Assembly: GCF_018138085.1 (NCBI RefSeq) | Contig: NZ_CP073105.1 | Location: 4,915,912-4,979,911, forward strand | From: Stutzerimonas stutzeri | GTDB lineage: Bacteria; Pseudomonadota; Gammaproteobacteria; Pseudomonadales; Pseudomonadaceae | Direction of reading: 5' to 3' | DNA length: 64,000 nucleotides | Program-made: the position numbers and the translations under genes | In this document: piece by piece, positions 1 to 12,562 of the stretch | Numbering within the stretch: position 1 is the first letter of the stretch | How the letters are laid out: each line of letters begins with the position of its first letter | The notes under the pieces: model-generated | The model's database searches: none | Told to the model about the DNA's origin: nothing | What the model saw: the letters and a program-made list of their open reading frames with translations, nothing else

Positions 1-2
1 TT

Positions 3-578
3 GAAGGATGGACAGTGGTCGTGGTGGCGGGAATAGCCTTGATTGTAGATGTCGTCACGGCCTTGCTCACCTACACAATGTCTAAGAATAGCATGAATAT
101 AAAGGCGGCATTCTTGCACAATGTGTCGGATGCGCTGGCCTCCGTCGGTGTTATTATTGCCGGAACATTAATCCTTCTGTATGACTGGTATTGGACAGAT
201 ACTGTACTGACGCTGATGATTGCTGGTTACGTGCTATGGCAGGGCTTTAGCATGCTACCTAAAACCATTCACTTGTTAATGGAGGGCGCACCAGAAGGAG
301 TTTCCATCACTGATATAATCAATGTCATGGAGCAAGTGGACGACGTTGTGAGTGTTCACCACGTACATGTCTGGGAAATTGCCGAACATTCAACTGCATT
401 GGAAGCTCACGTTGTCATCAAGAAGGCTAGCCTGCCCGAAATTGAACGAGTGAAGACTGATTTAAAACGTGTACTTCATGAGCGATTCAAAGTCAGCCAC
501 TCGACACTTGAAATGGAGCTAGACGGCAGTGTTTGTATCGACACCAGGCAGGCCGACAGTCATCGCAGCGAAGCATAA
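3..578 (+). CDS. Cation diffusion facilitator (CzcD-like), 5' end outside window
   Basis: C-terminal part of a CDF-family divalent-metal/proton antiporter of the inner membrane; the frame is open to the window edge, so the N-terminus lies upstream. Visible are the HNVSDALASVGVIIAG segment, which carries the HxxxD-type metal-binding residues of transmembrane helix 5, the last membrane helix (VLTLMIAGYVLWQGF) and a cytoplasmic domain of about 90 residues with the HHVHVWEI motif typical of CzcD-like proteins. It fits the metal-resistance flavour of the following genes. The exact metal cannot be read from this fragment. Confidence 0.85.
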   Translation, partial: EGWTVVVVAGIALIVDVVTALLTYTMSKNSMNIKAAFLHNVSDALASVGVIIAGTLILLYDWYWTDTVLTLMIAGYVLWQGFSMLPKTIHLLMEGAPEGVSITDIINVMEQVDDVVSVHHVHVWEIAEHSTALEAHVVIKKASLPEIERVKTDLKRVLHERFKVSHSTLEMELDGSVCIDTRQADSHRSEA

Positions 579-792
579 GCCTGCTTTGCGCTCACCGCTG
601 TTGCTAGACAGTTATCTCGATATCAACGGAGTGAACTTGCGACATCACTCGTTGGCGCTATGTCTTCGACCAGAGACATGCTAGCGGCATGTGGCCAAAG
701 CAGCTCGTCACGAGGAGATCAGGCTAGGTCGTGGCACCTTCGGCAGGCTGCCGCGACGAGCAAGCCCCGCCAGTCGCTACCGCCGCGGACGC

Positions 793-1254
793 TCAGAGCC
801 AGCGGCGGACTCGTGCACGGTAGCGGGCAAATGATTCGCCGAACAATGTTTCCAGCGCCCACTCTTCGGCTGGGATCTGGAAACGGTTCATGTACAGCAC
901 GAAAGCAACTACGCCAAGCAGGGTTAGAGGCGAGGCCAAGACCAGCGCCCAAGCCGCCAGGATAATGGCAAAGCCTAAGTACATGGGGTTGCGGCTGTAC
1001 CGGTAGATGCCAGCCTCCACTAATGCAGAAGCCTGCTGCGGCTGCAATGGATTAACCGTAGTACGCGCGCGGCGAAACGACAGGACGCCGGCGAGGCACA
1101 CGCCGAGCCCCAGGAGCAGTATTGGCAAAGCGAAGGTCAGGCGCGCGGTCCATGCCAGTTCGAAACCCGGCAATTTGGTTCCCGACAAACCCATCAGCAC
1201 AGCGATCAGGCCGGCCACGAGCAGCGGTGGCACGCGGTTTTCCAGCGCGCTCAT
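793..1254 (-). CDS. Isoprenylcysteine carboxyl methyltransferase-like membrane protein
   Basis: A 153-residue multi-spanning membrane protein of the ICMT/PEMT-like family. Three to four hydrophobic segments are visible, plus the family signature around residues 85-95 (GIYRYSRNPMYLG), where the RNPMY motif takes part in S-adenosylmethionine binding. The C-terminus (EEWALETLFGESFARYRARVRRW) matches the usual end of the family. It lies just downstream of the dsbA-like gene on the same strand and is probably co-transcribed with it. Bacterial members often accompany metal-resistance and redox genes; the physiological substrate is unknown. Confidence 0.8.
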   Translation of the reverse strand: MSALENRVPPLLVAGLIAVLMGLSGTKLPGFELAWTARLTFALPILLLGLGVCLAGVLSFRRARTTVNPLQPQQASALVEAGIYRYSRNPMYLGFAIILAAWALVLASPLTLLGVVAFVLYMNRFQIPAEEWALETLFGESFARYRARVRRWL

Positions 1255-1258
1255 AGTG

Positions 1259-1939
1259 TCATTCTCGTGCCTTGGCCACTTCGCTGTTCACCAACTGGCG
1301 CAGCGGCTCCGGGCCAAACTCGCTGAGCGCACGACCATTGACAAAAAAAGTCGGCGTGCCACGAACCCCAACGGCTTTAACGTCCTGCATGTCCGTTTCC
1401 AGCACGGCGTTGACGCCAGGCGTATGCATGTCCTGGCGGGCCTGTTCCAAGTTCAAACCGACGCGCTCTGCAGCAGCCCATGCCTGCGTTACCTTGGGGT
1501 CGTCGTGCCAACCGGGTTGGGCTTCCAGCACAGCCCCCAACACTTGTTCATGGAGATTTTGCTTACGCGCCGCCTCCAGCATTCGCGCCACCTCTTCGGA
1601 GCCTTGATGGAACAGTACATAGCGCAGCACCAAACGCACGTCTTCCGGGTTCTCGGCGAGGATCTGCTTCACATAGGGGTGGAAGGCGCGGCATGCCTCG
1701 CAGGAAGGGTCAAAGAATTCGACGATGGTCACTGGCGCTTGCGCCGGGCCGAACACTGGTGAGTGGAAGCGAACCAACTGGCCGCCGTTCTGTTTGGGTT
1801 GTGTCGCGGTCTCTTGGGCTGTCGAACCGGGAGCCTGGGCCTGTTGAGGCGATTGCGAGGGGGAATAGAAGAATGCGGCGGCAGCAAAGACGGCCAGGAT
1901 CACGACACTGACGATCAGGACCACGGAACGGCGATTCAT
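1259..1939 (-). CDS. DsbA-family periplasmic thioredoxin-like oxidoreductase
   Basis: Membrane-anchored or exported thiol oxidoreductase of 226 residues: a hydrophobic N-terminal segment (residues 6-25), a linker rich in Gln and Pro, then a thioredoxin fold with active site CEAC in FFDPSCEACRAFHP and the cis-proline loop RGTPTFFVNG. The internal ATG at 1939 is preferred because it overlaps the stop of the dsbB gene by four bases (ATGA) and starts a good signal anchor. It probably works with the adjacent DsbB homologue to form disulfides in periplasmic proteins. The long linker resembles DsbA-like proteins found on mobile metal-resistance elements. Confidence 0.85.
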   Translation of the reverse strand: MNRRSVVLIVSVVILAVFAAAAFFYSPSQSPQQAQAPGSTAQETATQPKQNGGQLVRFHSPVFGPAQAPVTIVEFFDPSCEACRAFHPYVKQILAENPEDVRLVLRYVLFHQGSEEVARMLEAARKQNLHEQVLGAVLEAQPGWHDDPKVTQAWAAAERVGLNLEQARQDMHTPGVNAVLETDMQDVKAVGVRGTPTFFVNGRALSEFGPEPLRQLVNSEVAKARE

Positions 1940-2370
1940 GGGGTGGTTCTCCGACGGATGATTATGAGCAGGATGGCGATAAGGATAAAAGCGAACAAGG
2001 CGAGTGCCGGCAGGGGCACCACGCCGAAGAGGGTCATTCCGGCGCCTGAGCAGGATGGACCAGTGGCCGTGCAGGGCTGGATCGGCTGTGGAATCAGCCC
2101 TGCATAGAGCAGCGTGTGAACAAATGCCAGTGCCGCACCGATAGCGGTCAGCGGCAGGGCATAGTGCCAGACGGTGAAATCCGAGCGGTAGCAGGCGATG
2201 GCCAGGATCACCGCCAGCGGAAACATGAAGGCACGCTGGAACCAGCACAACACGCAGGGTGCCTGGCCCATCACCTCACCAATGAACAGCGCGGACAGGG
2301 TCGATACCAGTGCGACCAGCCAGGTTAGCAGCAGCAGGTTCCAGGGCATGCCTGAAGGTTGAGGATTCAT
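1936..2370 (-). CDS. DsbB-family quinone-dependent disulfide oxidoreductase
   Basis: A 144-residue inner-membrane protein with four predicted helices. The first periplasmic loop carries CVLCW, the CxxC pair expected to exchange with quinone, and the second has a Cys pair (CTATGPSCSG) that would reoxidise the DsbA partner. It is translationally coupled to the downstream dsbA-like gene by an ATGA overlap, so the two form a self-contained disulfide-forming pair. It is shorter than E. coli DsbB (176 residues) and closer to the DsbI/BdbC-like short form. Confidence 0.85.
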   Translation of the reverse strand: MNPQPSGMPWNLLLLTWLVALVSTLSALFIGEVMGQAPCVLCWFQRAFMFPLAVILAIACYRSDFTVWHYALPLTAIGAALAFVHTLLYAGLIPQPIQPCTATGPSCSGAGMTLFGVVPLPALALFAFILIAILLIIIRRRTTP

Positions 2371-2579
2371 TGCGGTTAACTCCTGGCGATGGCGAGCACT
2401 TGCCTCAGACCCGCCATCCAGTTATTTCGAAACATCATGCATCCTCTTATCGGCAGGACTTGTTAGGACCGTTGCGGACTTCGCCCAACGGCAAAGCGAA
2501 AAGCAACCAGCCTCAACGCTGGGTTAAATCCGATGCCAGTGGGAGAATGTCGCCCTTGCGCAACAAGGGAAGATATCAG

Positions 2580-3539
2580 ATGTCGCGGGACTGGCTGGAA
2601 GAACACCAGATAGCATTTTATTTCGCGGCGGTGGTGGCCGCTGCCATTGCAGGCCTGAGCTCTGCGCAATTCACCGGACTGACGGCCATGGCCATCACAC
2701 CGGCGATTGCCGTGCTGATGTATGCCATGTTTCTGCAGATTCCTTTTTTGGAGCTGCGAGAAGCTTTTGCCAACCGCCGCTTCGTCGGTGCCTTGTTGCT
2801 GGCCAACTTCCTATTGGTGCCATTGATGGTGTGGCTGGTGACGTGGCCGCTCTCATCGAACAAGGCCTTGTTGGTCGGCGCGCTGCTTGTCCTGCTGACG
2901 CCTTGTATCGATTACGTGGTGGTCTTCACCCACCTGGGCAAAGGGGACTCTCGTCTGGTGCTCGCGGCGACGCCATTGCTGCTGTTGCTCCAGCTTCTGC
3001 TGCTGCCCCTCTACTTGCGGCTAATCCTTGGCCCCGAAGCCGGCACAGTGATCGAGCTGTGGCCCTTCGCAGAAGCCTTCCTGTTACTGATCGTCCTACC
3101 CTTGGTAGCGGCTGTGCTCACCGAATTTGGCGGACGCCGATCTCTGCTGCTTCGCGCATGGAGCGCAGGTTGGGCCTGGCTGCCAGTGCCTGCAATGGCC
3201 CTGGTTCTAATCGTGGTGGTGGGTTCGCAGATCGCGGCTGTCGTGTACCAACTCGACATCCTGGCGCCGTTGCTTCCGGTATACGGAGCGTTTCTACTAC
3301 TCGCTCCGGCCCTCGGCGTACTCAGCTCCCGGCTATTTGGCTTGGAGGCTTCTGCCGCACGGGCAGTGGCCTTTAGCTCAGGCACTCGCAACTCGCTTGT
3401 AGTGCTTCCCCTGGCCCTAGCGCTCCCGGAGTCCATTCGCGCGCTGGCCGCGGCGGCTGTGATTACTCAGACACTCGTAGAACTGATTGGTGAATTGATC
3501 TACTTACGGGCGATTCCAGCCATGGTCAGAAACAGTTGA
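2580..3539 (+). CDS. Arsenic-resistance-type exporter (bile acid:Na+ symporter / ACR3-like)
   Basis: About 319 residues with ten predicted membrane helices. It resembles the group annotated as arsenic resistance protein in the BASS/ACR3 superfamily: EHQ near the N-terminus, the FLQIPFLELREAFANRRF helix pair, the TPCIDYVVVFTHLGKGD motif where ACR3 has its conserved Cys, and SSGTRNSLVVLPLAL near the end. No arsR, arsC or arsH gene adjoins it, so arsenite export is inferred from family alone. The start at 2580 was chosen because homologues begin shortly before the EHQ motif; 2547 is an in-frame alternative. Confidence 0.75.
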   Translation: MSRDWLEEHQIAFYFAAVVAAAIAGLSSAQFTGLTAMAITPAIAVLMYAMFLQIPFLELREAFANRRFVGALLLANFLLVPLMVWLVTWPLSSNKALLVGALLVLLTPCIDYVVVFTHLGKGDSRLVLAATPLLLLLQLLLLPLYLRLILGPEAGTVIELWPFAEAFLLLIVLPLVAAVLTEFGGRRSLLLRAWSAGWAWLPVPAMALVLIVVVGSQIAAVVYQLDILAPLLPVYGAFLLLAPALGVLSSRLFGLEASAARAVAFSSGTRNSLVVLPLALALPESIRALAAAAVITQTLVELIGELIYLRAIPAMVRNS

Positions 3540-3564
3540 GCCTCGTCGAAATCGGCGAGAGCGC

Positions 3565-3927
3565 TCATGCCTCGTGCTGTGGAGCAAGATTGATCAGCGG
3601 CGCAATGATGAGCTGAGCGGAGCGCGCCCAAGAAACCAGTGCCTCAAGATCCATCTGTAGAGATTGGGCTTCTGTCCAGATACAAGCACTCTCGGCAGGC
3701 ACCGTAAGAGCGATGCCCTCAACTATCGTCAGAGCCATCGCATGCAATCTCAGTAGCTCGTCGCGAATGGAGGTGATTCCACCCAGTTCCACCAAGCAGA
3801 CGTCCAAGCGATCAACCAGCCGGAGCAGTTGAGAGGTGTCGAAGCTGTCGCGCAGGTTTTCCAACGCCACGGCGTCCACTTCGCCGTACGGTGTAAGGCG
3901 GAAGGATGCGGGAGGAATGTTGATCAT
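3565..3927 (-). CDS. TnpC-like accessory protein of a Tn4651-type Tn3-family transposon
   Basis: A 120-residue all-helical soluble protein without obvious catalytic motifs. Its start codon overlaps (ATGA) the stop codon of an upstream frame that encodes what looks like the last 40-50 residues of a Tn3-family transposase. That arrangement, the size and the sequence style (SFDTSQLLRLVDRLDVCLVELGG) fit TnpC of the Tn4652/Tn5041 group, a post-transcriptional negative regulator of tnpA. The assignment rests on recall and position and is not certain. Confidence 0.5.
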   Translation of the reverse strand: MINIPPASFRLTPYGEVDAVALENLRDSFDTSQLLRLVDRLDVCLVELGGITSIRDELLRLHAMALTIVEGIALTVPAESACIWTEAQSLQMDLEALVSWARSAQLIIAPLINLAPQHEA

Positions 3928-4105
3928 GGCGTTTTCTCGGTATCTAGCTGGCTAGGTCTGATCACCCGCAGCGAGCCGGCAGCTTGTTGGAACACCGAGT
4001 CCTTGATCCAGGGCTCCGGTGGCCGGTTTAGCTTGAGGTTGAATTCGCCGAAGCGCTTGAGGTTGCTGGTCAGGTAGAGTGGTTGGGCCCCCTTCAGCAT
4101 ACATA
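3924..4105 (-). pseudogene. C-terminal remnant of a Tn3-family transposase (tnpA)
   Basis: The minus-strand frame ending at 3924 reads LYLTSNLKRFGEFNLKLNRP then PEPWIKDSVF before the stop. This resembles the extreme C-terminus of Tn3-family transposases (a pattern like YLTxHIKRFGxYxLxLxxPP). Nothing transposase-like continues upstream, so most of the gene has been lost and the breakpoint lies around 4100-4140. It is translationally coupled to the tnpC-like gene downstream. No terminal inverted repeat was identified. Confidence 0.5.
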
Positions 4106-4142
4106 GCGGAACTGGTGTAGACGACTAGCCCTGAGCTAGGCC

Positions 4143-4412
4143 TTGGGCTTTCAAGCAGCTCCAATGATCGGCACTGAAGTGCTAGGGAGCGGATTACTTC
4201 TAAAATTCTGGCTAACACGCTCACACTTAAAAACGCTTCTGGATATGCTGGAAAAAGGCAAGCCAAGCAGGCGAAAAATTGACACTAACTACTTTCAATA
4301 CAATGGTTATTTCTTGGGATATAACTCTTCTAAAGATAATGCCGGTAAATACGGATTTGAAGAAAGCCCTGCTGAAATCAAGCAAAAAGTGAAAGAGCTT
4401 TTACTAATCTAG
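4143..4412 (+). CDS. Unknown small ORF, possibly a gene fragment
   Basis: An 89-codon frame with lower GC than its neighbours. The C-terminal half (TNYFQYNGYFLGYNSSKDNA and onward, ending EIKQKVKELLLI) looks like real coding sequence with many Lys and Asn codons, while the first 25 residues look random. It is probably the 3' piece of a foreign gene joined to unrelated DNA when the integrase remnant next to it was rearranged. I do not recognise the family. Confidence 0.3.
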   Translation: MGFQAAPMIGTEVLGSGLLLKFWLTRSHLKTLLDMLEKGKPSRRKIDTNYFQYNGYFLGYNSSKDNAGKYGFEESPAEIKQKVKELLLI

Positions 4413-4570
4413 CTCGGTCGAACAAACTAGGTCTATTGCTCGTTGAGTGATCGTCTCTGAGCATTTTAACTGCTGCCGTTGCTGGCAGCCATGAGTCAAA
4501 AATTGCACTCAACGACAGGCAGCTTTTGGCCGGTTAGCGACGGTCTGACTTCGACCGTCGCAATATATGG

Positions 4571-4912
4571 TCAGACCTCGGTCTGCTCCGCCATTTCCAG
4601 AGCGTCATCGACCTCAATCCCAAGATATCGGACGGTGCTCTCAAGCTTCGTATGGCCGAGCAGAATTTGAATCGCCCGTAGGTTCTTCGTCCTGCGATAG
4701 ATCAGCGATGCCTTCGTACGTCTCATCGTGTGTGTGCCATATATGGCAGGATCTAGGCCAATGGCTTTTACCCAGCCTTTGACGATACGAGCGTATTGAC
4801 GAGTGGATAGATGGTCTGATGTATGCAGCCTGCTCGGGAAAAGGCAGTCCTGGCTCCGGAGCTGTGCTTGATGTATCCAGGCGGCGAGAGCAGACCGTGT
4901 TTCCCTAGTGTG
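4571..4912 (-). pseudogene. C-terminal remnant of a tyrosine recombinase (phage-type integrase)
   Basis: The minus-strand frame encodes about 113 residues of a tyrosine-recombinase catalytic domain: CLFPSRLHTSDHLSTRQY, then GTHTMRRTKASLIYRRTKNL with the conserved HxxR box, then LLGHTKLESTVRYLGIEVDD with the second His and the nucleophilic Tyr, ending EQTEV and a stop. The N-terminal half is missing; the break is near 4912. Two fragments of the missing half, from the same integrase type, lie near 18.1 and 20.8 kb. Not functional as it stands. Confidence 0.8.
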
Positions 4913-5181
4913 CGCTCTCTTGCTTGGATGGCATTACGTTCTGGCCCAACGTTACTGTAGCGAATCCGCAGCAGTATCAATCAAAGCCTCCTGTATCCCG
5001 CGTGAAGAAAGACGCTACGTTGCGCCCGTTCTTCCACGGCTTCGCTTGCCGCCCCGCTACGGCAGATTCGAAGTATTCATCGAAATGTCATCCTTTAGAA
5101 GCAGTGCGTTAACAAGGAATTTCTACCCTTTGCATCGCGAACCGCAATTGTGCGGCCAGCAATATTGCGAAAGGTGATCAA
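4913..5181. other. Non-coding leader upstream of ptxA
   Basis: No supported gene. It holds the junction to the integrase remnant on the left and the candidate Pho box and promoter of the phosphite operon on the right. Confidence 0.6.
5074..5091 (+). promoter_or_regulatory. Candidate Pho box of the ptx operon
   Basis: The bases read TATTCAT-CGAA-ATGTCAT: two 7-bp half sites separated by 4 bp, as in the PhoB consensus CTGTCATN4CTGTCAT. The second half matches 6 of 7 positions and the first 4 of 7. It lies about 90 bp before the ptxA start. Phosphate-starvation (PhoBR) control of ptx genes is established for P. stutzeri WM88; this precise site is my inference. Confidence 0.45.
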
Positions 5182-9587
<4,406 letters not shown>

Positions 9588-9629
9588 GGTGATGGATGGT
9601 TGCGATCCAGCGCTTGGCTTGTCAGCCTA

Positions 9630-10012
9630 GGGAAACTCTGAAAAAGACTTTCTGATTTGGCAAAATACCGCGACCCCACCCACCGAGTTTCCCGATGAAG
9701 CAGATGACCTTCGCCGACGCCGAGTACGCTGGCAAGCGCAAGCAAACCCGCAAGGAGTTGTTCCTGATCGAGATGGATCGGGTGGTGCCGTGGAAGGGCT
9801 TGATTGCTTTGATCGAGCCACATTATCCGAAGGGTGAAGGTGGCCGTCCGGCCTACCCGTTGATGGCGATGCTGCGTGTGCATCTGCTGCAGAACTGGTT
9901 CGGCTACAGCGATCCAGCGATGGAGGAAGCGCTGTACGAAACCACGATCCTGCGCCAGTTTGCCGGGCTGAACCTGGAGCGCATCCCCGACGAAACCACG
10001 GGGTGCTGCTGG
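9630..10012 (+). mobile_element. Truncated IS5-family insertion sequence
   Basis: The left terminus begins with GGGAAACTCTGAAAAAG, a typical IS5-group inverted repeat. The transposase ORF starts at 9695 (MKQMTFADAEYAGKRKQTRK) and holds the N-terminal IS5 domain (EGGRPAYPLMAMLRVHLLQN, WFGYSDPAMEEALY, RQFAGLNLERIPDETT). It ends abruptly there, before the DDE catalytic residues, and reads straight on into the upstream region of the next gene. The right part of the element and its second inverted repeat are absent, so it cannot transpose. Confidence 0.8.
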
Positions 10013-10096
10013 TCCGCAAGTGACCCGCTGCGATTGAACGCCGGCGGCCAACCGGCGCTCACATCCGTAACCCTCACGGATTACGGAGGCACACGC

Positions 10097-10710
10097 ATGC
10101 TGGTATTCGAGTCGATCTACACCGAAGGTCTGGCGCAGATTTCCTATCTGGTGGGCGACAGCAAGGCCGCCGTCGCCGCGGTGATCGATCCGCGGCGCGA
10201 CGTCGAGGTCTACCTCGACCTGGCGCGCGACAAGGGCCTGCGCATCGCCTATGCCATCGAGACGCACATCCACGCCGACTTCGTTTCCGGCGCCCAGGCG
10301 CTGGCCGAACGCTGCGGCGCCGAGATCATCGGCGGACTACGCCTTCGGGCTGCGTCAGGTGGACGACGGCGAGGTGCTGGAACTGGGTCAGGTCAGCCTG
10401 GAAGTGCTGCACTCGCCAGGCCACACCCCCGAGCACATCTCGCTGCTGCTACGTGACAGCCAGCAGGGCGAAGCGCCCTTCGCGCTGTTCACCGGCGATA
10501 CGCTGTTCAACCTCGACGTCGGCCGCCCCGACCTGCTCGGCGAGGACAGCACCAAGCAGCTGGCAGCGCAGCTCTACGCCACGCTGTTCACCCGCTACCT
10601 GCCGCTCGGCGAACGCATCGAGATCTACCCCTGCCACGGCGCCGGCTCGGCCTGCGGCAAATCCATCGGTGACCGTCGCCACTCCACCCTCGGCAAATGG
10701 CCAATCGCTT
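10097..10710 (+). pseudogene. Frameshifted and truncated ETHE1-like metallo-beta-lactamase hydrolase
   Basis: The start reads MLVFESIYTEGLAQISYLVG and continues through the metal-binding ETHIHADFVSGA. Near 10335 the frame is lost, and the rest (DYAFGLRQVDDGEVLELGQV, HSPGHTPEHIS, FTGDTLFNLDVGRPDL, CHGAGSACGKSIGDRRHSTL) lies in the +2 frame. The homology stops at about 10700, so the rhodanese-like C-terminal region common in this family is missing. Functional homologues are persulfide dioxygenases or related glyoxalase-II-fold enzymes of sulfur metabolism. Confidence 0.8.
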
Positions 10711-10752
10711 TTTCCACCGGCCAGAGGCACAGGTACTGCCGGATAAGGCTGC

Positions 10753-10807
10753 GCCGTTATCCACCCTACGCCCCGTCGATCACCCGATGCGCAGGGTGGA
10801 AAACGGC
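10753..10807. repeat. REP-like hairpin between convergent genes
   Basis: GCCGTTATCCACCCT is followed 25 bp later by AGGGTGGAAAACGGC, giving a nearly perfect 15-bp stem. Such CCACCCTACG palindromes recur in Pseudomonas intergenic regions. It sits between the convergent hydrolase pseudogene and the cytochrome b561 fusion gene and may act as a bidirectional terminator. Confidence 0.55.
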
Positions 10808-10826
10808 CAGCGGCCTTTCCCACACG

Positions 10827-12437
10827 TCAGTATTCGACTTGCAGTTCGGCGCTGCGCGGTTCGGCTTGGCAGGCCAGCGCCCAGCCCTGACGCACCTCGC
10901 TTTCGCTCAGCACCTGGTTGCTGCGCATGCTCACGCTGCCCTCCACCACCCGGCACTTGCAGGCGGCGCAGACACCCGAGCGGCACGCGCTCGGCGGTTG
11001 CAGGCCAGCCTGTTCCATGGCCTCCAGCAGCACCTCGCCGCGCGGCACGTCCAGCTCGTGACGGCGACCGTCGAGCGCGACCCGCAGGCGGCTGCGGCGC
11101 CCGCCCGGTGCGGCCGTCGGCGCTGCGGCGGCAAAGCGTTCCAGATGGATACGCGCCGCATCCACACCCCGCTCGCCCAGCGCGGCACCCGCGGCATCCA
11201 TGAACGGTTGCGGCCCGCAGATGAAGGCGTCGGCGGCTGACCAGTCAGCGATCTTCGTGGCAATCGCCGGGCCGCTCGGCACACCCTGCTCGGCATCGAG
11301 CCAGATGCGCAGCTGCAGGCGATCGGGGTAACGCGCAGACCACTCGGCCAGCTCCTCGGCAAAGATCAGCGAGGCGGCATCGCGGCTGGCATAGAACAGC
11401 CGTACCTGCCCGCTGCCCTCGACCAGCGCCGCCTGCAGGATCGCCATCAGCGGCGTGATACCGCTGCCGGCGCCGAGCAGCAGCAGATCGTCATCCAGGT
11501 TGCGCGGCACGAACACGCCGGCCGGCGGCAGCGCCTCGATGCAATCGCCGGCCTGCAGGTTGTCCAGCAGCCAGTTCGACGCGCGGCCGCCGGGCACCCG
11601 CTTGATGGTGATGCGCAGCGCGCCATCCGCCTGCGGTCGCTGCGACAGCGAGTAGCAGCGCAGCAGCGCCGGCTCGGCAGCGGGCACCTTCAGCGTGAGG
11701 AACTGCCCCGGCTGCGCGGCAAAGCGTGCGCGCTGGGCGGCCGGCACCTGCAGGGTGAACGAGCAGCTGTCGGCGGTTTCGGCCTGGCGTGAGACGATGC
11801 GCAGACGGGTGAACTCCCCGGCGGCAGGCGCTGGCGCCGATGCGAACGCGGTCGCGACCGACGTCGTTGCCGGTGTCGACGTCGAAGCCGAAGGTGCAGT
11901 CGAAGCCGGCCCCGCCTTGGGCACGCCGCGCAGCATCGGCCATACCGACTTGCGGCGGAACAGCAGCACATAGCCGACATGCAGGCCGATCAGCCACAGC
12001 CCCAGATTGGCGAAGAACTCGTGCACCTCCTCGGCATCGCCCATCCAGCCGATGAAATCGATGTCGCTGGCAGCGCCGAAGACATCCGGCCCCACGCCCG
12101 GCAGGGCGGCCAGCACATCGCCGTTGTCGACCATACCCAGGCCGACCACGCTGGCAATGGCGAAACTGCCCAGCGCGCCGACCGTCAGCCACTTGCCGAC
12201 GCTCGACAGGCCCGGCTTGCTCCGCTGGCCCTTCGGCGGCAGCAGCTGTGGGAAGCCGCGCAGGCGCAGCGGCACGATCAGCAGGCGCCACACCAACAGC
12301 GCCACCAGGCCGTAGCCCAGCCAGATATGCAGCGTCTCGGCGTCGTCACCGCTGAGGTAGGCGCCAAGAAAGAAACCGGCCAGCAGCCAGTGGAACAGAC
12401 GGAAACGATTGAAAGCAGCCACGACGGCGATCCTCAT
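10827..12437 (-). CDS. Cytochrome b561-type membrane domain fused to ferredoxin/flavin reductase
   Basis: A 536-residue three-part electron-transfer protein. Residues 1-170 form a di-haem-type cytochrome b561 membrane domain with four helices and His residues in helices 1, 2 and 4 (RLFHWLLAGF, ETLHIWLGYG, GLHVGYVLLF). After an Ala/Thr/Ser-rich linker (about 175-205), residues 210-430 are a ferredoxin-reductase-like FAD/NAD(P) module (RCYSLSQRP, LLLGAGSGITPLMAIL, FICGPQPFMD). Residues 445-536 are a plant-type [2Fe-2S] domain with CRSGVCAACKCRV. It could pass electrons from NAD(P)H to membrane haems, and on to the divergently encoded c-type cytochromes, or the reverse. This partnership is inferred from position. 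Confidence 0.85.
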   Translation of the reverse strand: MRIAVVAAFNRFRLFHWLLAGFFLGAYLSGDDAETLHIWLGYGLVALLVWRLLIVPLRLRGFPQLLPPKGQRSKPGLSSVGKWLTVGALGSFAIASVVGLGMVDNGDVLAALPGVGPDVFGAASDIDFIGWMGDAEEVHEFFANLGLWLIGLHVGYVLLFRRKSVWPMLRGVPKAGPASTAPSASTSTPATTSVATAFASAPAPAAGEFTRLRIVSRQAETADSCSFTLQVPAAQRARFAAQPGQFLTLKVPAAEPALLRCYSLSQRPQADGALRITIKRVPGGRASNWLLDNLQAGDCIEALPPAGVFVPRNLDDDLLLLGAGSGITPLMAILQAALVEGSGQVRLFYASRDAASLIFAEELAEWSARYPDRLQLRIWLDAEQGVPSGPAIATKIADWSAADAFICGPQPFMDAAGAALGERGVDAARIHLERFAAAAPTAAPGGRRSRLRVALDGRRHELDVPRGEVLLEAMEQAGLQPPSACRSGVCAACKCRVVEGSVSMRSNQVLSESEVRQGWALACQAEPRSAELQVEY

Positions 12438-12478
12438 TGAATGGATGCCGCCTTTGTATTCCTGCGAGCTGAAACGAA

Positions 12479-12509
12479 ACTGAACGCCGCCAGCCGCTGC
12501 GGTTCAGCT
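12479..12509. promoter_or_regulatory. Inverted repeat in the divergent promoter region
   Basis: CTGAAC and GTTCAG flank a GC-rich spacer in the short space between the divergent cytochrome b561 fusion and the DUF1924 cytochrome genes. It could be an operator shared by both transcripts; no regulator is identified. Confidence 0.3.
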
Positions 12510-12562
12510 TGGCGTAAGGCGGCGCGCCTAGGCTGCACTCATTCCCAACCGGAGAGCGCACC

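Noticed and set aside
660..965. Plus-strand frame in the space before the methyltransferase gene
   Set aside because: Random-looking residues, overlaps the antisense of a recognisable gene; the 579-792 interval holds no supported gene.
4275..4295. TTGACACTAAC, an 11-bp match to an end repeat of the Tn7-like element, in the orientation expected for the left end
   Set aside because: Single occurrence with no second repeat at 20-bp or similar spacing, inside an open frame; best explained by chance.
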